Shown here piece after piece: positions 25,601 through 34,699 of a stretch of DNA of 36,635 nucleotides (position 1 is its first letter; each line of letters opens with the position of its first letter). This DNA is from Candidatus Desulfobia pelagia. GTDB lineage: Bacteria > Desulfobacterota > Desulfobulbia > Desulfobulbales > SURF-16. A program made the position numbers and the translations under genes. The stretch lies in contig JACNJZ010000155.1 in the NCBI GenBank assembly GCA_014382295.1, forward strand, positions 1 through 36,635, written 5' to 3'. The notes beneath the pieces were generated by a model. That model was not told the origin of the DNA. It saw nothing but the letters and a program-made list of their open reading frames with translations, and made no database searches.

Positions 25601-26050
25601 ATCAACGGGCAGGGTGTCAGCCTGCAGGGCGGGTATGTCATAGCTTCTTATGTCGGTTTTGATGACAACAGGAAGATGGAGAGAACGACGACTCACATAA
25701 CTGGTGCCAGCGGAGCTCTGCCTGTATGGACAAAACTTGTCAATGGGCTTATATTTGAAAAAAATTATGGTGGTACTGTGGATCTGGTAGACCTCATTTT
25801 CAGCGGCAGAGATGAAATGCCCCTGGTGTATCCGGAGATTGGACAGGTGGAAATCCCCATAGCTGTTCGTGAGGGAGGGGTTGCGGCCGGTACAGGTCAA
25901 AAGGAGCTGTCTGCAGAATCGAAGTATGCAAAAGTCCTGTCTTTTGGTGAATTCAAAACAGGAGGAAGATTGGAGTTGACACGGCATTTCAGACCTTTCT
26001 GGCACCATAACGCCACTATCAGTAATGAACAGCCATCCGTTTCCCAGTAA
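22691..26050 (+). CDS. Large class A penicillin-binding protein (transglycosylase/transpeptidase)
   Basis: A 1119-residue protein anchored by one N-terminal membrane helix (FIVFIIALVCVAIIATVAAY). The GT51 transglycosylase domain has catalytic Glu in SEDHDFFNHYG near residue 92, then GGSTITQQTAKNLF and EKILEFYANQFYVSGNGHG. The transpeptidase domain has Ser495 in GSVVK, the SEN motif near Ser552 and KTGT near Lys950. The spacing from SEN to KTGT, about 400 residues, is much longer than in ordinary PBP1 proteins and includes an acidic charged stretch (ETDEEEDSGDAKTKEAELQK). It polymerises and cross-links peptidoglycan on the periplasmic side. It is followed 29 bp later by a lipoprotein gene, probably in the same transcript. 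Confidence 0.93.
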   Translation: MFKKFIVFIIALVCVAIIATVAAYFWLVVYRPGEAIKQENIEKTLSMESPVYYSDGETKIGVFFQESHRQYVPYKKLPPYFVNGLVASEDHDFFNHYGVDFSSFTRAVFANLKARRVVQGGSTITQQTAKNLFKREGRSIKAKLYELLYALRLEYHYPKEKILEFYANQFYVSGNGHGLGVAARYYFDKEPHDLNLLECAFIVGSVKRPNYYNPFIKKDAASAQKARSSAKDRTAYVLGRMYELAMIDSVDYQQSIDREIPFQQGEMQFQLNTLMDMVRDSLNEPVIEEKLAAYGIENVATSGIRVITSIDQKLQANSLSSLRSELSILDVRLNGYSRDTVQKIYGSLPFGSGGEPERGQFFVGKVLDVKGTPQPEISVGFNRNGKRQETSGVITEKGLRPLLSAFVKYQRQRWSEPESRDMEKLLGEIKVGDLVYVSVADFDPLTSVYSFQLQKYPELQGGALTMQNGMIQSLVGGVDNFYFNRAVMAKRPMGSVVKPLLYAAAIQLGWNSLDLLNNTRDMFVFQDTFYMPRPDHEIANDKVSMSWAGVHSENVASVWLLYHLCDRLTPAEFKELLVHLDMARMPGESYSYYKRKVRDEMGILVDRPVLERAAFEKAVELSEIDLIFSGKQAELDMLRLFHYEDTTPETDEEEDSGDAKTKEAELQKEIVARSYERIVKLRNELRVSIEQGKEGPETLEDKAVLYYLPAVERTFLRPSPAGILKKASLLFSVVYPGGGWHPVNKEDLAEYLGDLTDSERKDFLGRIKLDNLLTIETVDLVNTYFTTEYKRLSRLPAYEPEVLHSIKDFRTLAGLKYLIALSREIGVTSTLEPVLSFPLGSNVLSLLEVAQIYEALTSGKAYFSPESNEPGLLLIDRIEDSDGKSIYQANIQEKRVIDEQTALAVSDILRNVVEYGTGRYAKRNIRLRSSDPEVQKQLIDLDLRVPVIGKTGTANRFTNSAFAGAVPVPVINGQGVSLQGGYVIASYVGFDDNRKMERTTTHITGASGALPVWTKLVNGLIFEKNYGGTVDLVDLIFSGRDEMPLVYPEIGQVEIPIAVREGGVAAGTGQKELSAESKYAKVLSFGEFKTGGRLELTRHFRPFWHHNATISNEQPSVSQ

Positions 26051-26079
26051 ATTTGTTAACAACACCCGGTAACAACTCT

Positions 26080-27807
26080 ATGAAATTGCCCATTCGCATC
26101 CCAATCTTTTTTTTCCTCTCCTGTTGTGTTCTTTTGGCAGCATGTCAAAAACCCATGGTGGCGGTACATCTTCCCCCTGAAGAGGTGTCGTACTCTCCTC
26201 CCCGGCAGGAATTCCCCCAGATACAAGCTGTTGAAGTCCTTGATCCTGTTGTTGAGGTCGACGGCAAAGAAAAAACAGGAGAGGAAAATACGTTTGTTGC
26301 TGAGGTAACTCCGGAAACAGAACCCCTGCCTGAGAGGAAGTCTTTGGCGGAAATTTTTTCTACAGACCGAACGGATCTGGAATTTGCCTCTTTGCGAAGG
26401 AAAACGTACAGCGACAAAATCAACCGATGGCAGACACTTAAGACAACTGCCGATTCTCTTGATATGACTCTTGATGAGCTGGACTTGTGGCAGAACTGTA
26501 TCGATGAGATGGGGAATATCCTGTCCGGTTATGAGGCGATTGCCAAAGGCATGCCTGGAATAACAGATTTTCAATCCGCGGTACTCCATCGCGATATTTC
26601 TTTTTCTGAAAATCGATGTGAATTGATTTTTGCGGATACTGTTGATTCTGTCTCCGGGAAAACGAAGCACTATTCAGAGTTGGCAGCGGGACAGGCTGAA
26701 AAAGTGGTCAGTTATTATGACGGGATGGAGGATTATGAAAGCGTTATCTCGAATTATCGAATCCTGATCGGCTCCTCCGATAGAAACGCTGACTATCAAG
26801 TCCGGGAGATGTATGGGCATGCCCTGCAGCGCGCCGGGAGGCTGTCAGAAGCTGCAGATGTCCTGCTCGCTGTCGCAGATTCCAGAAAAGATGCATACAA
26901 CTGGAAACTTCGTCTTCATGCCGCTGAGATTCTCATTGCCATGGGTGATTTTGGCAGGGCTCTGGAAGAGTCCGCGAAAGTTGCAGAGATTTTTTCCTCC
27001 TGGAGCACCTTTGATGAGACAGTGAACGCCCGGATGGAATTACTGCAGGATGGTGATTCCCGGCAGAATGAGGCCCTTTCGCTCTACGCCCAGGCACTGC
27101 ACGCCTGGATGACTGGAGATGGAAAGGAGGTTCCTGCTGTTCTGCTCGAAAACACCAGCCTTCTGGAGAGGAAATATAGTGGGACGATCTACGCTGTAGA
27201 GGCTGAGAGGCTTCGCATTCAGGTGGAAAACAGTGTGCACGCCTATGTGCTTGGCGGGCTCGATGAAGTCGAAGCGCTCATTGCAGAAAAAGAATTCAAT
27301 AAGGCTCAGGCCATTATCGACTCATTGAGGCAGTTGAAAAGCCCAGGGGAATCTGAGGGGCTTGTCGCAAGTGCGGGGGAAGATATAAAGCAGGCCGAGT
27401 CTGCAGAAAAGATCATGCAGCAGCGGCTTCTTGAGGAATCCATTGAGGCAAAATGGCAGCAGGCAAATCTGTTTTTTGACCAGAAAGAATATGATAAAGC
27501 GATTGATCTCTTCAGGGAACTCATGAACTCTGAATATCGCAAAAAGGCCATCAGGCAGATCGATAAGGCTGCGGAACTTGCTGCTGCGGATATGAGAAAA
27601 AAAGCCGCCTTTCTTTTTTCCAAATCTCGCAGGGTGAATGGTGTTGAAAAAAAATCAGCGCTGCTGCTTGAGTCGCGGTCAGTTTTAAAAGATATTATTC
27701 TTCGCTATCCGGAAGCGAAAGTCATTGATAAGGTTGTTGTCAACCTGCAGGTTATAGAGGAAGAGATCTATAATCTTGACCCGTCTCTTCTTGATGTTTT
27801 TCCTTAA
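26080..27807 (+). CDS. Lipoprotein with TPR-like helical repeats
   Basis: A 575-residue lipoprotein. The start is the ATG at 26080 (MKLPIRIPIFFFLSCCVLLA), with lipobox LLAAC; the track's earlier TTG has no support. After a proline-rich linker of about 70 residues, the rest is almost entirely helical, with TPR-like pairs (YGHALQRAGRLSEAADVLL, and EAKWQQANLFFDQKEYDKAI in the C-terminal part). It may serve as a scaffold or partner of the upstream penicillin-binding protein, as lipoprotein activators do elsewhere, but that is inferred only from adjacency. An inverted repeat, TTCCTT-AAG-AAGGAA, spans its stop codon without a U run. Confidence 0.82.
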   Translation: MKLPIRIPIFFFLSCCVLLAACQKPMVAVHLPPEEVSYSPPRQEFPQIQAVEVLDPVVEVDGKEKTGEENTFVAEVTPETEPLPERKSLAEIFSTDRTDLEFASLRRKTYSDKINRWQTLKTTADSLDMTLDELDLWQNCIDEMGNILSGYEAIAKGMPGITDFQSAVLHRDISFSENRCELIFADTVDSVSGKTKHYSELAAGQAEKVVSYYDGMEDYESVISNYRILIGSSDRNADYQVREMYGHALQRAGRLSEAADVLLAVADSRKDAYNWKLRLHAAEILIAMGDFGRALEESAKVAEIFSSWSTFDETVNARMELLQDGDSRQNEALSLYAQALHAWMTGDGKEVPAVLLENTSLLERKYSGTIYAVEAERLRIQVENSVHAYVLGGLDEVEALIAEKEFNKAQAIIDSLRQLKSPGESEGLVASAGEDIKQAESAEKIMQQRLLEESIEAKWQQANLFFDQKEYDKAIDLFRELMNSEYRKKAIRQIDKAAELAAADMRKKAAFLFSKSRRVNGVEKKSALLLESRSVLKDIILRYPEAKVIDKVVVNLQVIEEEIYNLDPSLLDVFP

Positions 27808-27904
27808 GAAGGAAGGTCGATCGTCGAAGATGCCGACGAAAAAACTTGCAAAAAGGGCTTGAATCTGAGCAGGATATAAAAGGAAGTGGAGAAGGGAAAG
27901 AGTT

Positions 27905-27949
27905 TTGACAGGCTGTTTACAATAACTGTTACTTAGCAATAGTGTAACA
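27905..27949 (+). promoter_or_regulatory. Possible promoter/operator upstream of cheA
   Basis: A perfect TTGACA (27905-27910) is followed 16 bases later by TGTTAC, a poor -10. That box is the left arm of an inverted repeat TGTTAC-N11-GTAACA (27927-27949). No sigma-28 or sigma-54 consensus is seen. The site lies just before the che operon. Confidence 0.3.
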
Positions 27950-27974
27950 ACTCAATAAAAAATTGGCATCAGGG

Positions 27975-30752
27975 ATGGCTGAAACAGGAAATATAGTAAA
28001 ACTGCTGGATGATCTGGCAGTGAAAATTTTGTTGATAGAGCCTGGCGATCTCTCTTCTGTGGGCGATCTGCTTGACATATTGGAACAGTTGCATTCTGAT
28101 GAGCTGATCGGGTCGTTTCCCGGTCTGCCCCAGATGGTGACAACGCTCAAAACAACGGTTGAGAAGATGATTATGGGGGAGTTTGCTGATTCAGCAGAAA
28201 CCTATGATCACCTGGGACAGGCCGTCTCTTCTATGCAGGAGATTCTGCGGGATGGAGAGGCCGGCCCCGATGTGATTCAATCGTTTTGTGAAAACATGAA
28301 AAAGGTCGGCTGTGCAATAGATGCGGCCGACCTTTTTGGCTTTGATGCTGAATCTTCTGAGGCTGTTGACCTGGAGCTGGATACCCGCTTTCTCAGGGAC
28401 AAAGAACTCCTGGAATGTTTTCTTGAGGAGGCAGAGGATCATCTCGGTTCTATTGAGAGTAATATCCTGGCCCTTGAGAAGTCTCCGGATGATACGGAAA
28501 GTATCAATACCATCTTCAGAGCCTTCCATACTATTAAGGGGACTTCAGGCAGTGTATATCTTGAAGATATTGCTGTTCTTTCCCATGCAACCGAGAACCT
28601 TCTTGATGATGTCAGGACCGGCCGTCACGCTATGGATGCCGAAGTCTCTGAAGTGATCCTGCAGGTGACAGATTTGTTGCAGTCCATGGTTCATAATGTG
28701 AGGGATATGTATGAAAATGGCCTGGAGCAATACAGCTATCATGATATAGCCGATCAGGTTGAACAGGTTCGTGCCGTGCAGGCTGGAGAAAAGGCTCTGC
28801 ATGCTGTTCCCGATGATGCAGTGGTCGATGAGGAGCCGGAACCGGTTCCTGAGCCTGCACTTGCGGCAGAGCCTGTTGAGGCTCAGGAGCCTCCGGAGAA
28901 AGCTGCACCGCCGGCAGAGCGTCTCGATTTTCTGCAGGATCTTGATCTGCTCAGCGGCTTTATCAGTGAGGCTTTCGAGCATCTTGAAACCATTGAAGTA
29001 AATGTTCTGGATTTGGAACAAAATCCCGGTGATGAGGAAATAATTAATAATATTTTCCGGCCGTTTCATACTGTGAAGGGTGTGTCGGGGTTTCTGAATC
29101 TGAAAACCATAAATGCCCTTGCCCACAGCACAGAAAATCTCCTTGATGACGTGCGAAGCGGCAAACTTGCCATGAACAATGAGATCGTTGATCTCGTTCT
29201 CGGAGTCGGTGATTATCTGCGGACTATGATTCAGAATCTCAGTGATGTTGTTGAGAAGGGCCCTGAAGTTTACAAAAAGTATGATATCAGTGATTTTTTG
29301 ACGCGAACCCAGGCCATACGGTCGGGAGAAAGCGTTCCAGTTGCAGATATTGATACTGACGTTGCCGTTCTGAAAACTCCTGTCCCTCAAGAAAAGGGAG
29401 ACAAAAAAGCCGAAGTACCCCCCAGGGCTGTTGCGAAGAAAACCCCTCAGTCTGCCGCTTCGTCCTCGCCGGTTTCAGCTCCTGCACGCACCAGAAAATC
29501 GCAGGTCGAGGCATCTATCAAGGTTAATGTCGAAAAATTGGATGATCTTGTCAATGCAGTTGGGGAGCTTGTCATTATGCAGGCCATGGTCAGGCATAAT
29601 CCGCAGATTACCACCATATCAGACCCTAAGCTCAATAAAGATTTTGCCCAGCTGGGAAGAATAACAACAGAGCTCCAGAAAACAGCCATGTCTATGCGGA
29701 TGGTTCCTATCCGACAGACTTTCCAGAAGATGACGCGTCTTGTCAGGGATCTTTCCAAGAAAACAGGCAAGGTGGTTGATCTGGTTATGGACGGTGAGGA
29801 GACGGAAATCGATCGCAACATGGTTGATTCCATCTATGACCCTCTTGTTCACATGATGCGCAATTCCGTGGATCATGGTGTGCAGTCCCCTGAAGAACGG
29901 GAAAAGGCCGGAAAGCCTCCCATCGGAACTGTGAAACTCAGTGCTTATCAGAAAGGTGGCAATATCGTCATCGAGATCCATGATGACGGTCTAGGGGTGA
30001 ATACTGAAAAGATCAGGGAAAAGGCAATTGATCGCGGGTTGATCAAGAAAAGCGATAATCTCAGCGCTCATGATATCAATAATCTCATATTTCTTCCCGG
30101 TTTTTCCACTGCGGACCAGATTACCGATGTCTCCGGTCGGGGTGTGGGCATGGATGTGGTTAAGAAAGGCGTGGAGAAATTGCGGGGTAAGGTGGAGTTG
30201 AATTCGACTCCGGGAGAAGGCTCACAATTTCTTATCCGGCTGCCTCTCACCCTTGCTATTATTGACGGCATAATCGTTCGTGTCGGCAGTGAGAGATATA
30301 TCATTCCAACCATTGCCATTCATGAGTCAATGCGGCCCACGCCTGAACAGTATAAAACGGTACAGGGCAAAGGTGAGGCTCTATTGATACGTGATACCCT
30401 GATTCCGGTCATTCGTCTTTGTCAAATTTTTGACGTGGAGTCGGAATGCAGGGACATCTGTGAAAGTATCATCGTGGTTGTTGAGAACGAAGGTCGCCTG
30501 CGGGCGTTAATGGTTGACGAGTTGCTTGACAAGCAGGAAGTTGTGATAAAAAGTCTTGGCGCCTATATGACAGATGTTGAGGGGGTCGCCGGCGGAACTA
30601 TTCTTGGAGATGGCAGAGTGGGATTGATTCTTGACCTTGCCGGCCTGATCACGGTCTGCGAGAGGAAGGGATCGACTATTCCCGTAATTCCGGAGAAGGG
30701 GGAAGAGGCCATGGGTGTCAGAGATGAAAAGTCACTGAAAGCGAAAACGTAA
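27975..30752 (+). CDS. cheA: Chemotaxis histidine kinase CheA with two Hpt domains
   Basis: About 925 residues from the ATG at 27975. An N-terminal helical segment of about 120 residues lacks a phospho-His motif. Two Hpt (P1) domains follow, with FRAFHTIKGTSG (His about 185) and FRPFHTVKGVSG (His about 375), linked by a Pro/Glu-rich spacer. A dimerisation domain (about 514-570), the ATPase domain (MRNSVDHGVQSPEEREKAG near 625, then GRGVGMDVV) and a C-terminal CheW-like domain complete the kinase. It phosphorylates CheY- and CheB-type regulators in response to chemoreceptors. The neighbouring genes make a che operon, but no chemoreceptor or cheY is present. Neither the ATG nor the track's TTG has a strong ribosome site. 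Confidence 0.95.
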   Translation: MAETGNIVKLLDDLAVKILLIEPGDLSSVGDLLDILEQLHSDELIGSFPGLPQMVTTLKTTVEKMIMGEFADSAETYDHLGQAVSSMQEILRDGEAGPDVIQSFCENMKKVGCAIDAADLFGFDAESSEAVDLELDTRFLRDKELLECFLEEAEDHLGSIESNILALEKSPDDTESINTIFRAFHTIKGTSGSVYLEDIAVLSHATENLLDDVRTGRHAMDAEVSEVILQVTDLLQSMVHNVRDMYENGLEQYSYHDIADQVEQVRAVQAGEKALHAVPDDAVVDEEPEPVPEPALAAEPVEAQEPPEKAAPPAERLDFLQDLDLLSGFISEAFEHLETIEVNVLDLEQNPGDEEIINNIFRPFHTVKGVSGFLNLKTINALAHSTENLLDDVRSGKLAMNNEIVDLVLGVGDYLRTMIQNLSDVVEKGPEVYKKYDISDFLTRTQAIRSGESVPVADIDTDVAVLKTPVPQEKGDKKAEVPPRAVAKKTPQSAASSSPVSAPARTRKSQVEASIKVNVEKLDDLVNAVGELVIMQAMVRHNPQITTISDPKLNKDFAQLGRITTELQKTAMSMRMVPIRQTFQKMTRLVRDLSKKTGKVVDLVMDGEETEIDRNMVDSIYDPLVHMMRNSVDHGVQSPEEREKAGKPPIGTVKLSAYQKGGNIVIEIHDDGLGVNTEKIREKAIDRGLIKKSDNLSAHDINNLIFLPGFSTADQITDVSGRGVGMDVVKKGVEKLRGKVELNSTPGEGSQFLIRLPLTLAIIDGIIVRVGSERYIIPTIAIHESMRPTPEQYKTVQGKGEALLIRDTLIPVIRLCQIFDVESECRDICESIIVVVENEGRLRALMVDELLDKQEVVIKSLGAYMTDVEGVAGGTILGDGRVGLILDLAGLITVCERKGSTIPVIPEKGEEAMGVRDEKSLKAKT

Positions 30753-30761
30753 CTATTCAGC
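30749..30761 (+). repeat. Extra copy of the palindrome end motif (GTAACTATTCAGC)
   Basis: This 13-bp word overlaps the cheA stop codon and matches, with two differences or fewer, the ends of the palindrome at 30795-30902 (GTAACGGTTCAGC and inverted GTAACTGTTCAGC). It is followed by a small hairpin AAGCT-TAT-AGCTT. Confidence 0.5.
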
Positions 30762-30794
30762 GAAAAAGCTTATAGCTTCGAAAACCACGGAACT

Positions 30795-30902
30795 GTAACG
30801 GTTCAGCAGTGCTCCAGGTGCGCACAAGCAGGTCGTCGAACTATAGTAACTCTATGTGAGAAGGCCTGATCGTGTGTAGATGGGGTGCTGCTGAACAGTT
30901 AC
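30795..30902. repeat. 108-nt long imperfect palindrome between cheA and cheW
   Basis: The 43-base arms 30795-30837 and 30860-30902 are inverted copies: 31 positions are Watson-Crick, 6 are G-U and 6 are mismatches, around a 22-base loop that contains ACTATAGT. The outer 15 bases (GTAACGGTTCAGCAG against CTGCTGAACAGTTAC) differ at one position. It fills most of the 182-bp cheA-cheW gap and codes for no convincing protein. It could be a MITE- or REP-like element, or an mRNA structure controlling downstream che genes. Confidence 0.8.
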
Positions 30903-30934
30903 TTGAAAACAAGGAATGAGCAGGGGGCAAATTG

Positions 30935-31447
30935 ATGGAAGCAGCAGAGCATGAACAACAGGAAGTTTCTCTTAATACCCAGAATCTGGCCGGGAAATAT
31001 CTTACCTTTGCCCTGGGCAAGGAGGAATATGGTATCGGCATCCTTAAGGTGAAAGAAATTATCGGTATGATGGAAATTACCGCAGTTCCCCAGACCCCTG
31101 CTTTTGTCAAAGGGGTTATTAATTTGCGGGGCAGTGTTATTCCCGTCCTGGAATTGAGAACAAAATTCGGCATGCCAATAAAGGAATATGACGACAGAAC
31201 CTGCATTATTGTCTCTGAAGTTCAGGGTGGTTCCGGGCAGATCCAGGTGGGTATGATAGTGGATTCTGTTTCAGAGGTTTTGAATGTGAGGCAGGAAGAT
31301 ATTGAACCTCCCCCAGTATTTGGAGGGGCTTCGGTAGATACGTCCAATATCCTTGGAATGGCCAAAATGAAAGGGGAAGTCAAGATATTACTGGATGTGG
31401 AGCATGTCGTCAGTGAAGGCATGCTGGAACATTTTCAAAACGACTAG
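30935..31447 (+). CDS. cheW: Chemotaxis coupling protein CheW
   Basis: A 170-residue adaptor that links chemoreceptors to CheA. It has the CheW core: YLTFALGKEEYGIGILKVKE, the receptor-binding loop region VKGVINLRGSVIPVLEL, and ILGMAKMKGEVKILLDVEHV. The ATG at 30935 is preferred over the preceding TTG, with AGGGGG about 8 bases upstream. It lies after the long palindrome, which separates it from cheA by 182 bp, while the genes after it are tightly packed. Confidence 0.96.
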   Translation: MEAAEHEQQEVSLNTQNLAGKYLTFALGKEEYGIGILKVKEIIGMMEITAVPQTPAFVKGVINLRGSVIPVLELRTKFGMPIKEYDDRTCIIVSEVQGGSGQIQVGMIVDSVSEVLNVRQEDIEPPPVFGGASVDTSNILGMAKMKGEVKILLDVEHVVSEGMLEHFQND

Positions 31448-31465
31448 CAGGCATTCGGTATTAAT

Positions 31466-32293
31466 TTGCAGCTTCTTCGCTTAACAGATAAGGAATTTGA
31501 AAAATTCAGCATTCTGATCTTCGATAAAACGGGTATTCATTTAAAGTCGGAGAAGAAAGAACTGTTGAATGCCAGGCTCGGGAAACGCCTCAGGGCACGC
31601 CAGGTTAATTCTTACCAGCAATATTACGACATCGTTATGAATGATTCCAGCGGTAGTGAGCTGGTGCATCTCATTAATTCTGTATCCACAAATTTCACCA
31701 GCTTTTTCAGGGAAAAAGCCCACTTCGATTTTTTGACCTCAGATGTTTTGCCGAAGTTTGTTAATTCCGGTGGGAGAAATCCCCGCAATCTTACTGTCTG
31801 GTCTTCTGCCTGTTCCTCTGGGGAAGAACCCTATACTCTGGCCATGGTCATTGACCAGTTTATGCGATCTTCTCCGGGTGTTTCCTGCTCGATAATGGCA
31901 ACGGATATTTCCACAAAGGTTTTGGGGGCGGCTGAGAAGGGTGTGTATCCTCTGGAAAGGGTCGAAAAAATGCCCAAGAATTTTCTGCACACCTATTTTC
32001 AGAGAGGTGTTGGCCAGTGCAGCGGCTATGTGAAGGTGAAACCGAATATCAGAGATCTTGTGACTTTCAAGAGATTCAACCTCATGGACCAGTTCCCCTG
32101 GCAGGGCGAGATTGATGTCATCTTCTGTCGTAATGTTATGATTTATTTTAATAAGGAAACGCAGGACGAGCTTGTCCGCAAGTTTTATGACTGTCTGTCA
32201 CCAGGAGGATTCCTTTTTATAGGACACTCTGAAAGTCTGGGGAATATCAAAAGCAAATTCAAGCCGGCAGCAACAACGGTTTACCAGAAATAA
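31466..32293 (+). CDS. cheR: Chemotaxis protein methyltransferase CheR, TTG start
   Basis: A 275-residue enzyme that methylates glutamates on chemoreceptors using S-adenosylmethionine. Family marks are TDKEFEKFSILIFDKTGIHL at the start, the FFREKAHFDFL region, the SAM-binding WSSACSSGEEPYTLAM, and DVIFCRNVMIYF. The family-wide N-terminus begins right at the TTG (31466), and no in-frame ATG lies near it, so TTG initiation is the best reading; an ATT at 31460 is the only other option before an upstream stop. There are 18 bases after cheW and no strong ribosome site, which suggests coupling and low output. Confidence 0.95.
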   Translation: MQLLRLTDKEFEKFSILIFDKTGIHLKSEKKELLNARLGKRLRARQVNSYQQYYDIVMNDSSGSELVHLINSVSTNFTSFFREKAHFDFLTSDVLPKFVNSGGRNPRNLTVWSSACSSGEEPYTLAMVIDQFMRSSPGVSCSIMATDISTKVLGAAEKGVYPLERVEKMPKNFLHTYFQRGVGQCSGYVKVKPNIRDLVTFKRFNLMDQFPWQGEIDVIFCRNVMIYFNKETQDELVRKFYDCLSPGGFLFIGHSESLGNIKSKFKPAATTVYQK

Positions 32294-32318
32294 GGGTAGA
32301 GTTTATTTTAGAGGTAAT

Positions 32319-32798
32319 ATGAAAATTATAGTTGGCATTTCAGATATGAAGGTCAGCAATACACCCGGAGAGGTTCTGATTACCTATTCCCTGGGGTCAT
32401 GCATCGGCCTGGTAATATGGGATCCGCAGGTCAAAGTCGGTGGTCTTCTTCATTATATGCTGCCGGAGTCCAAGCTTGATAAAGACAGGGCCCAGAAGAG
32501 GCCGCACATGTTTGGAGATACCGGGATACCGGCACTGTTCAAGGCGGCATATGAGCTTGGAGCCGTCAAAAGCAGACTTATTGTCACGGCTGTAGGAGGC
32601 TCGCAGCTTCTTGACACTGCCGGCGTATTTAATATTGGCAAAAGAAATTATGCGATTATGAAAAAGCTGTTTGAAAGAAATAAAGTTGCTGTTGCCAGGG
32701 AAGATATCGGCGGGACAGTGAACAGGACCATCAGCCTGGATGTGAAAACCGGGCGGATATTGCTGAAAGTGTCAGGAAAGGGAGAGTTTGAGCTATGA
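32319..32798 (+). CDS. cheD: Chemoreceptor glutamine deamidase CheD
   Basis: A 159-residue protein that deamidates glutamines on chemoreceptors and in some species docks to CheC. The catalytic Cys lies in YSLGSCIGLVIWDP and the partner His in GGLLHYMLP, both intact, followed by the conserved GGSQLL and FNIGKRN. A GAGG ribosome site lies just upstream. It overlaps the HDOD gene by 4 bp (ATGA). No cheC is seen in the window. Confidence 0.95.
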   Translation: MKIIVGISDMKVSNTPGEVLITYSLGSCIGLVIWDPQVKVGGLLHYMLPESKLDKDRAQKRPHMFGDTGIPALFKAAYELGAVKSRLIVTAVGGSQLLDTAGVFNIGKRNYAIMKKLFERNKVAVAREDIGGTVNRTISLDVKTGRILLKVSGKGEFEL

Positions 32799-33640
32799 GT
32801 CGGTTAGATGAAATTTTGGCCCTGGTAAAACATGTTCCTCCGTTTCCGAAGGTTGCCCAGCGTGTCATGGATCTCCTCAAGGAGGATGATGTCAATGCCG
32901 CCCAGCTTGCCGAAGTCATTCAGTATGATCAGGCCATTACCGCTAATGTTCTCAAGATGTGTAATGCTTCATATTTCGGGTTGCCGCGTAAAGTGACCTC
33001 TCTGGATGATGCCCTTGTTATCCTCGGCCATGACACCCTGAAAGATATTATTATTGCCAGCAGCAGTGCCAAATTCTATGTGGGAAAGGTTGGAGCCGGA
33101 TATCAGCTTGAACAGGGCGAGATGTGGAAACACTCTGTGGCTGTTGGGATTATGGCAAAACTCCTAGTCCGTCATATAAAAGACGTTGATCCCGGAAGCG
33201 CCTTCACCTGCGGCCTTCTTCATGATATCGGCAAACGGTTTCTCAGTGCCTTTGTGTCCGATGAGTTCCAGGAAATCATGGAAAAGGTTGATGACGCACA
33301 ATGCAGTTTTGTTGAGGCTGAAAAAGCCCTCCTCGGCATGGATCATGCCGAACTTGGAGGGGTTATTCTGGAGAGATGGGAGTTTCCCCGGGATCTGGTT
33401 GATGCTGTAAGGGAACATCATGACCCCAGAGCGCTGGAACAGGCACCGCTGACAGCACTTATTTCTTTAAGTAACAGTCTAGTTGTCTCCATGGGTATTG
33501 GTGTTGGAGCCGACGGTCTTGCCGCTGAGATGCAGGGAGAGGGTTTGAAAAAGATTGGAGTTTCGCCGGCAATGCTGCAGGTGTGCATGATGGATCTTCT
33601 TGAAGAAATGGATAAGGCTGAGGAGATGTTGAATCTCTAG
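32795..33640 (+). CDS. HDOD-domain protein of the che operon
   Basis: A 281-residue cytoplasmic protein consisting mainly of one HDOD domain: VPPFPKVAQRVMDLLKEDDV, ITANVLKMCNASYFGLPRKV, and the LLHDIGKRFLSAF segment, which retains an HD pair. HDOD proteins usually act by protein contact rather than as phosphohydrolases. They occur in several chemotaxis and stress clusters, with roles largely unsettled. It is coupled to cheD and lies 15 bp before cheB, so it is a true operon member. It shares domain type with the EAL-HDOD protein at 3.1 kb. Confidence 0.92.
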   Translation: MSRLDEILALVKHVPPFPKVAQRVMDLLKEDDVNAAQLAEVIQYDQAITANVLKMCNASYFGLPRKVTSLDDALVILGHDTLKDIIIASSSAKFYVGKVGAGYQLEQGEMWKHSVAVGIMAKLLVRHIKDVDPGSAFTCGLLHDIGKRFLSAFVSDEFQEIMEKVDDAQCSFVEAEKALLGMDHAELGGVILERWEFPRDLVDAVREHHDPRALEQAPLTALISLSNSLVVSMGIGVGADGLAAEMQGEGLKKIGVSPAMLQVCMMDLLEEMDKAEEMLNL

Positions 33641-33646
33641 TGATGA

Positions 33647-34693
<1,047 letters not shown>

Positions 34694-34699
34694 TAATGC

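Noticed and set aside
27821-27839. Hairpin TCGTCG-N7-CGACGA after the TPR lipoprotein gene as a terminator
   Set aside because: It is followed by a run of A, not U, on the plus strand, and no gene on the minus strand would need it.
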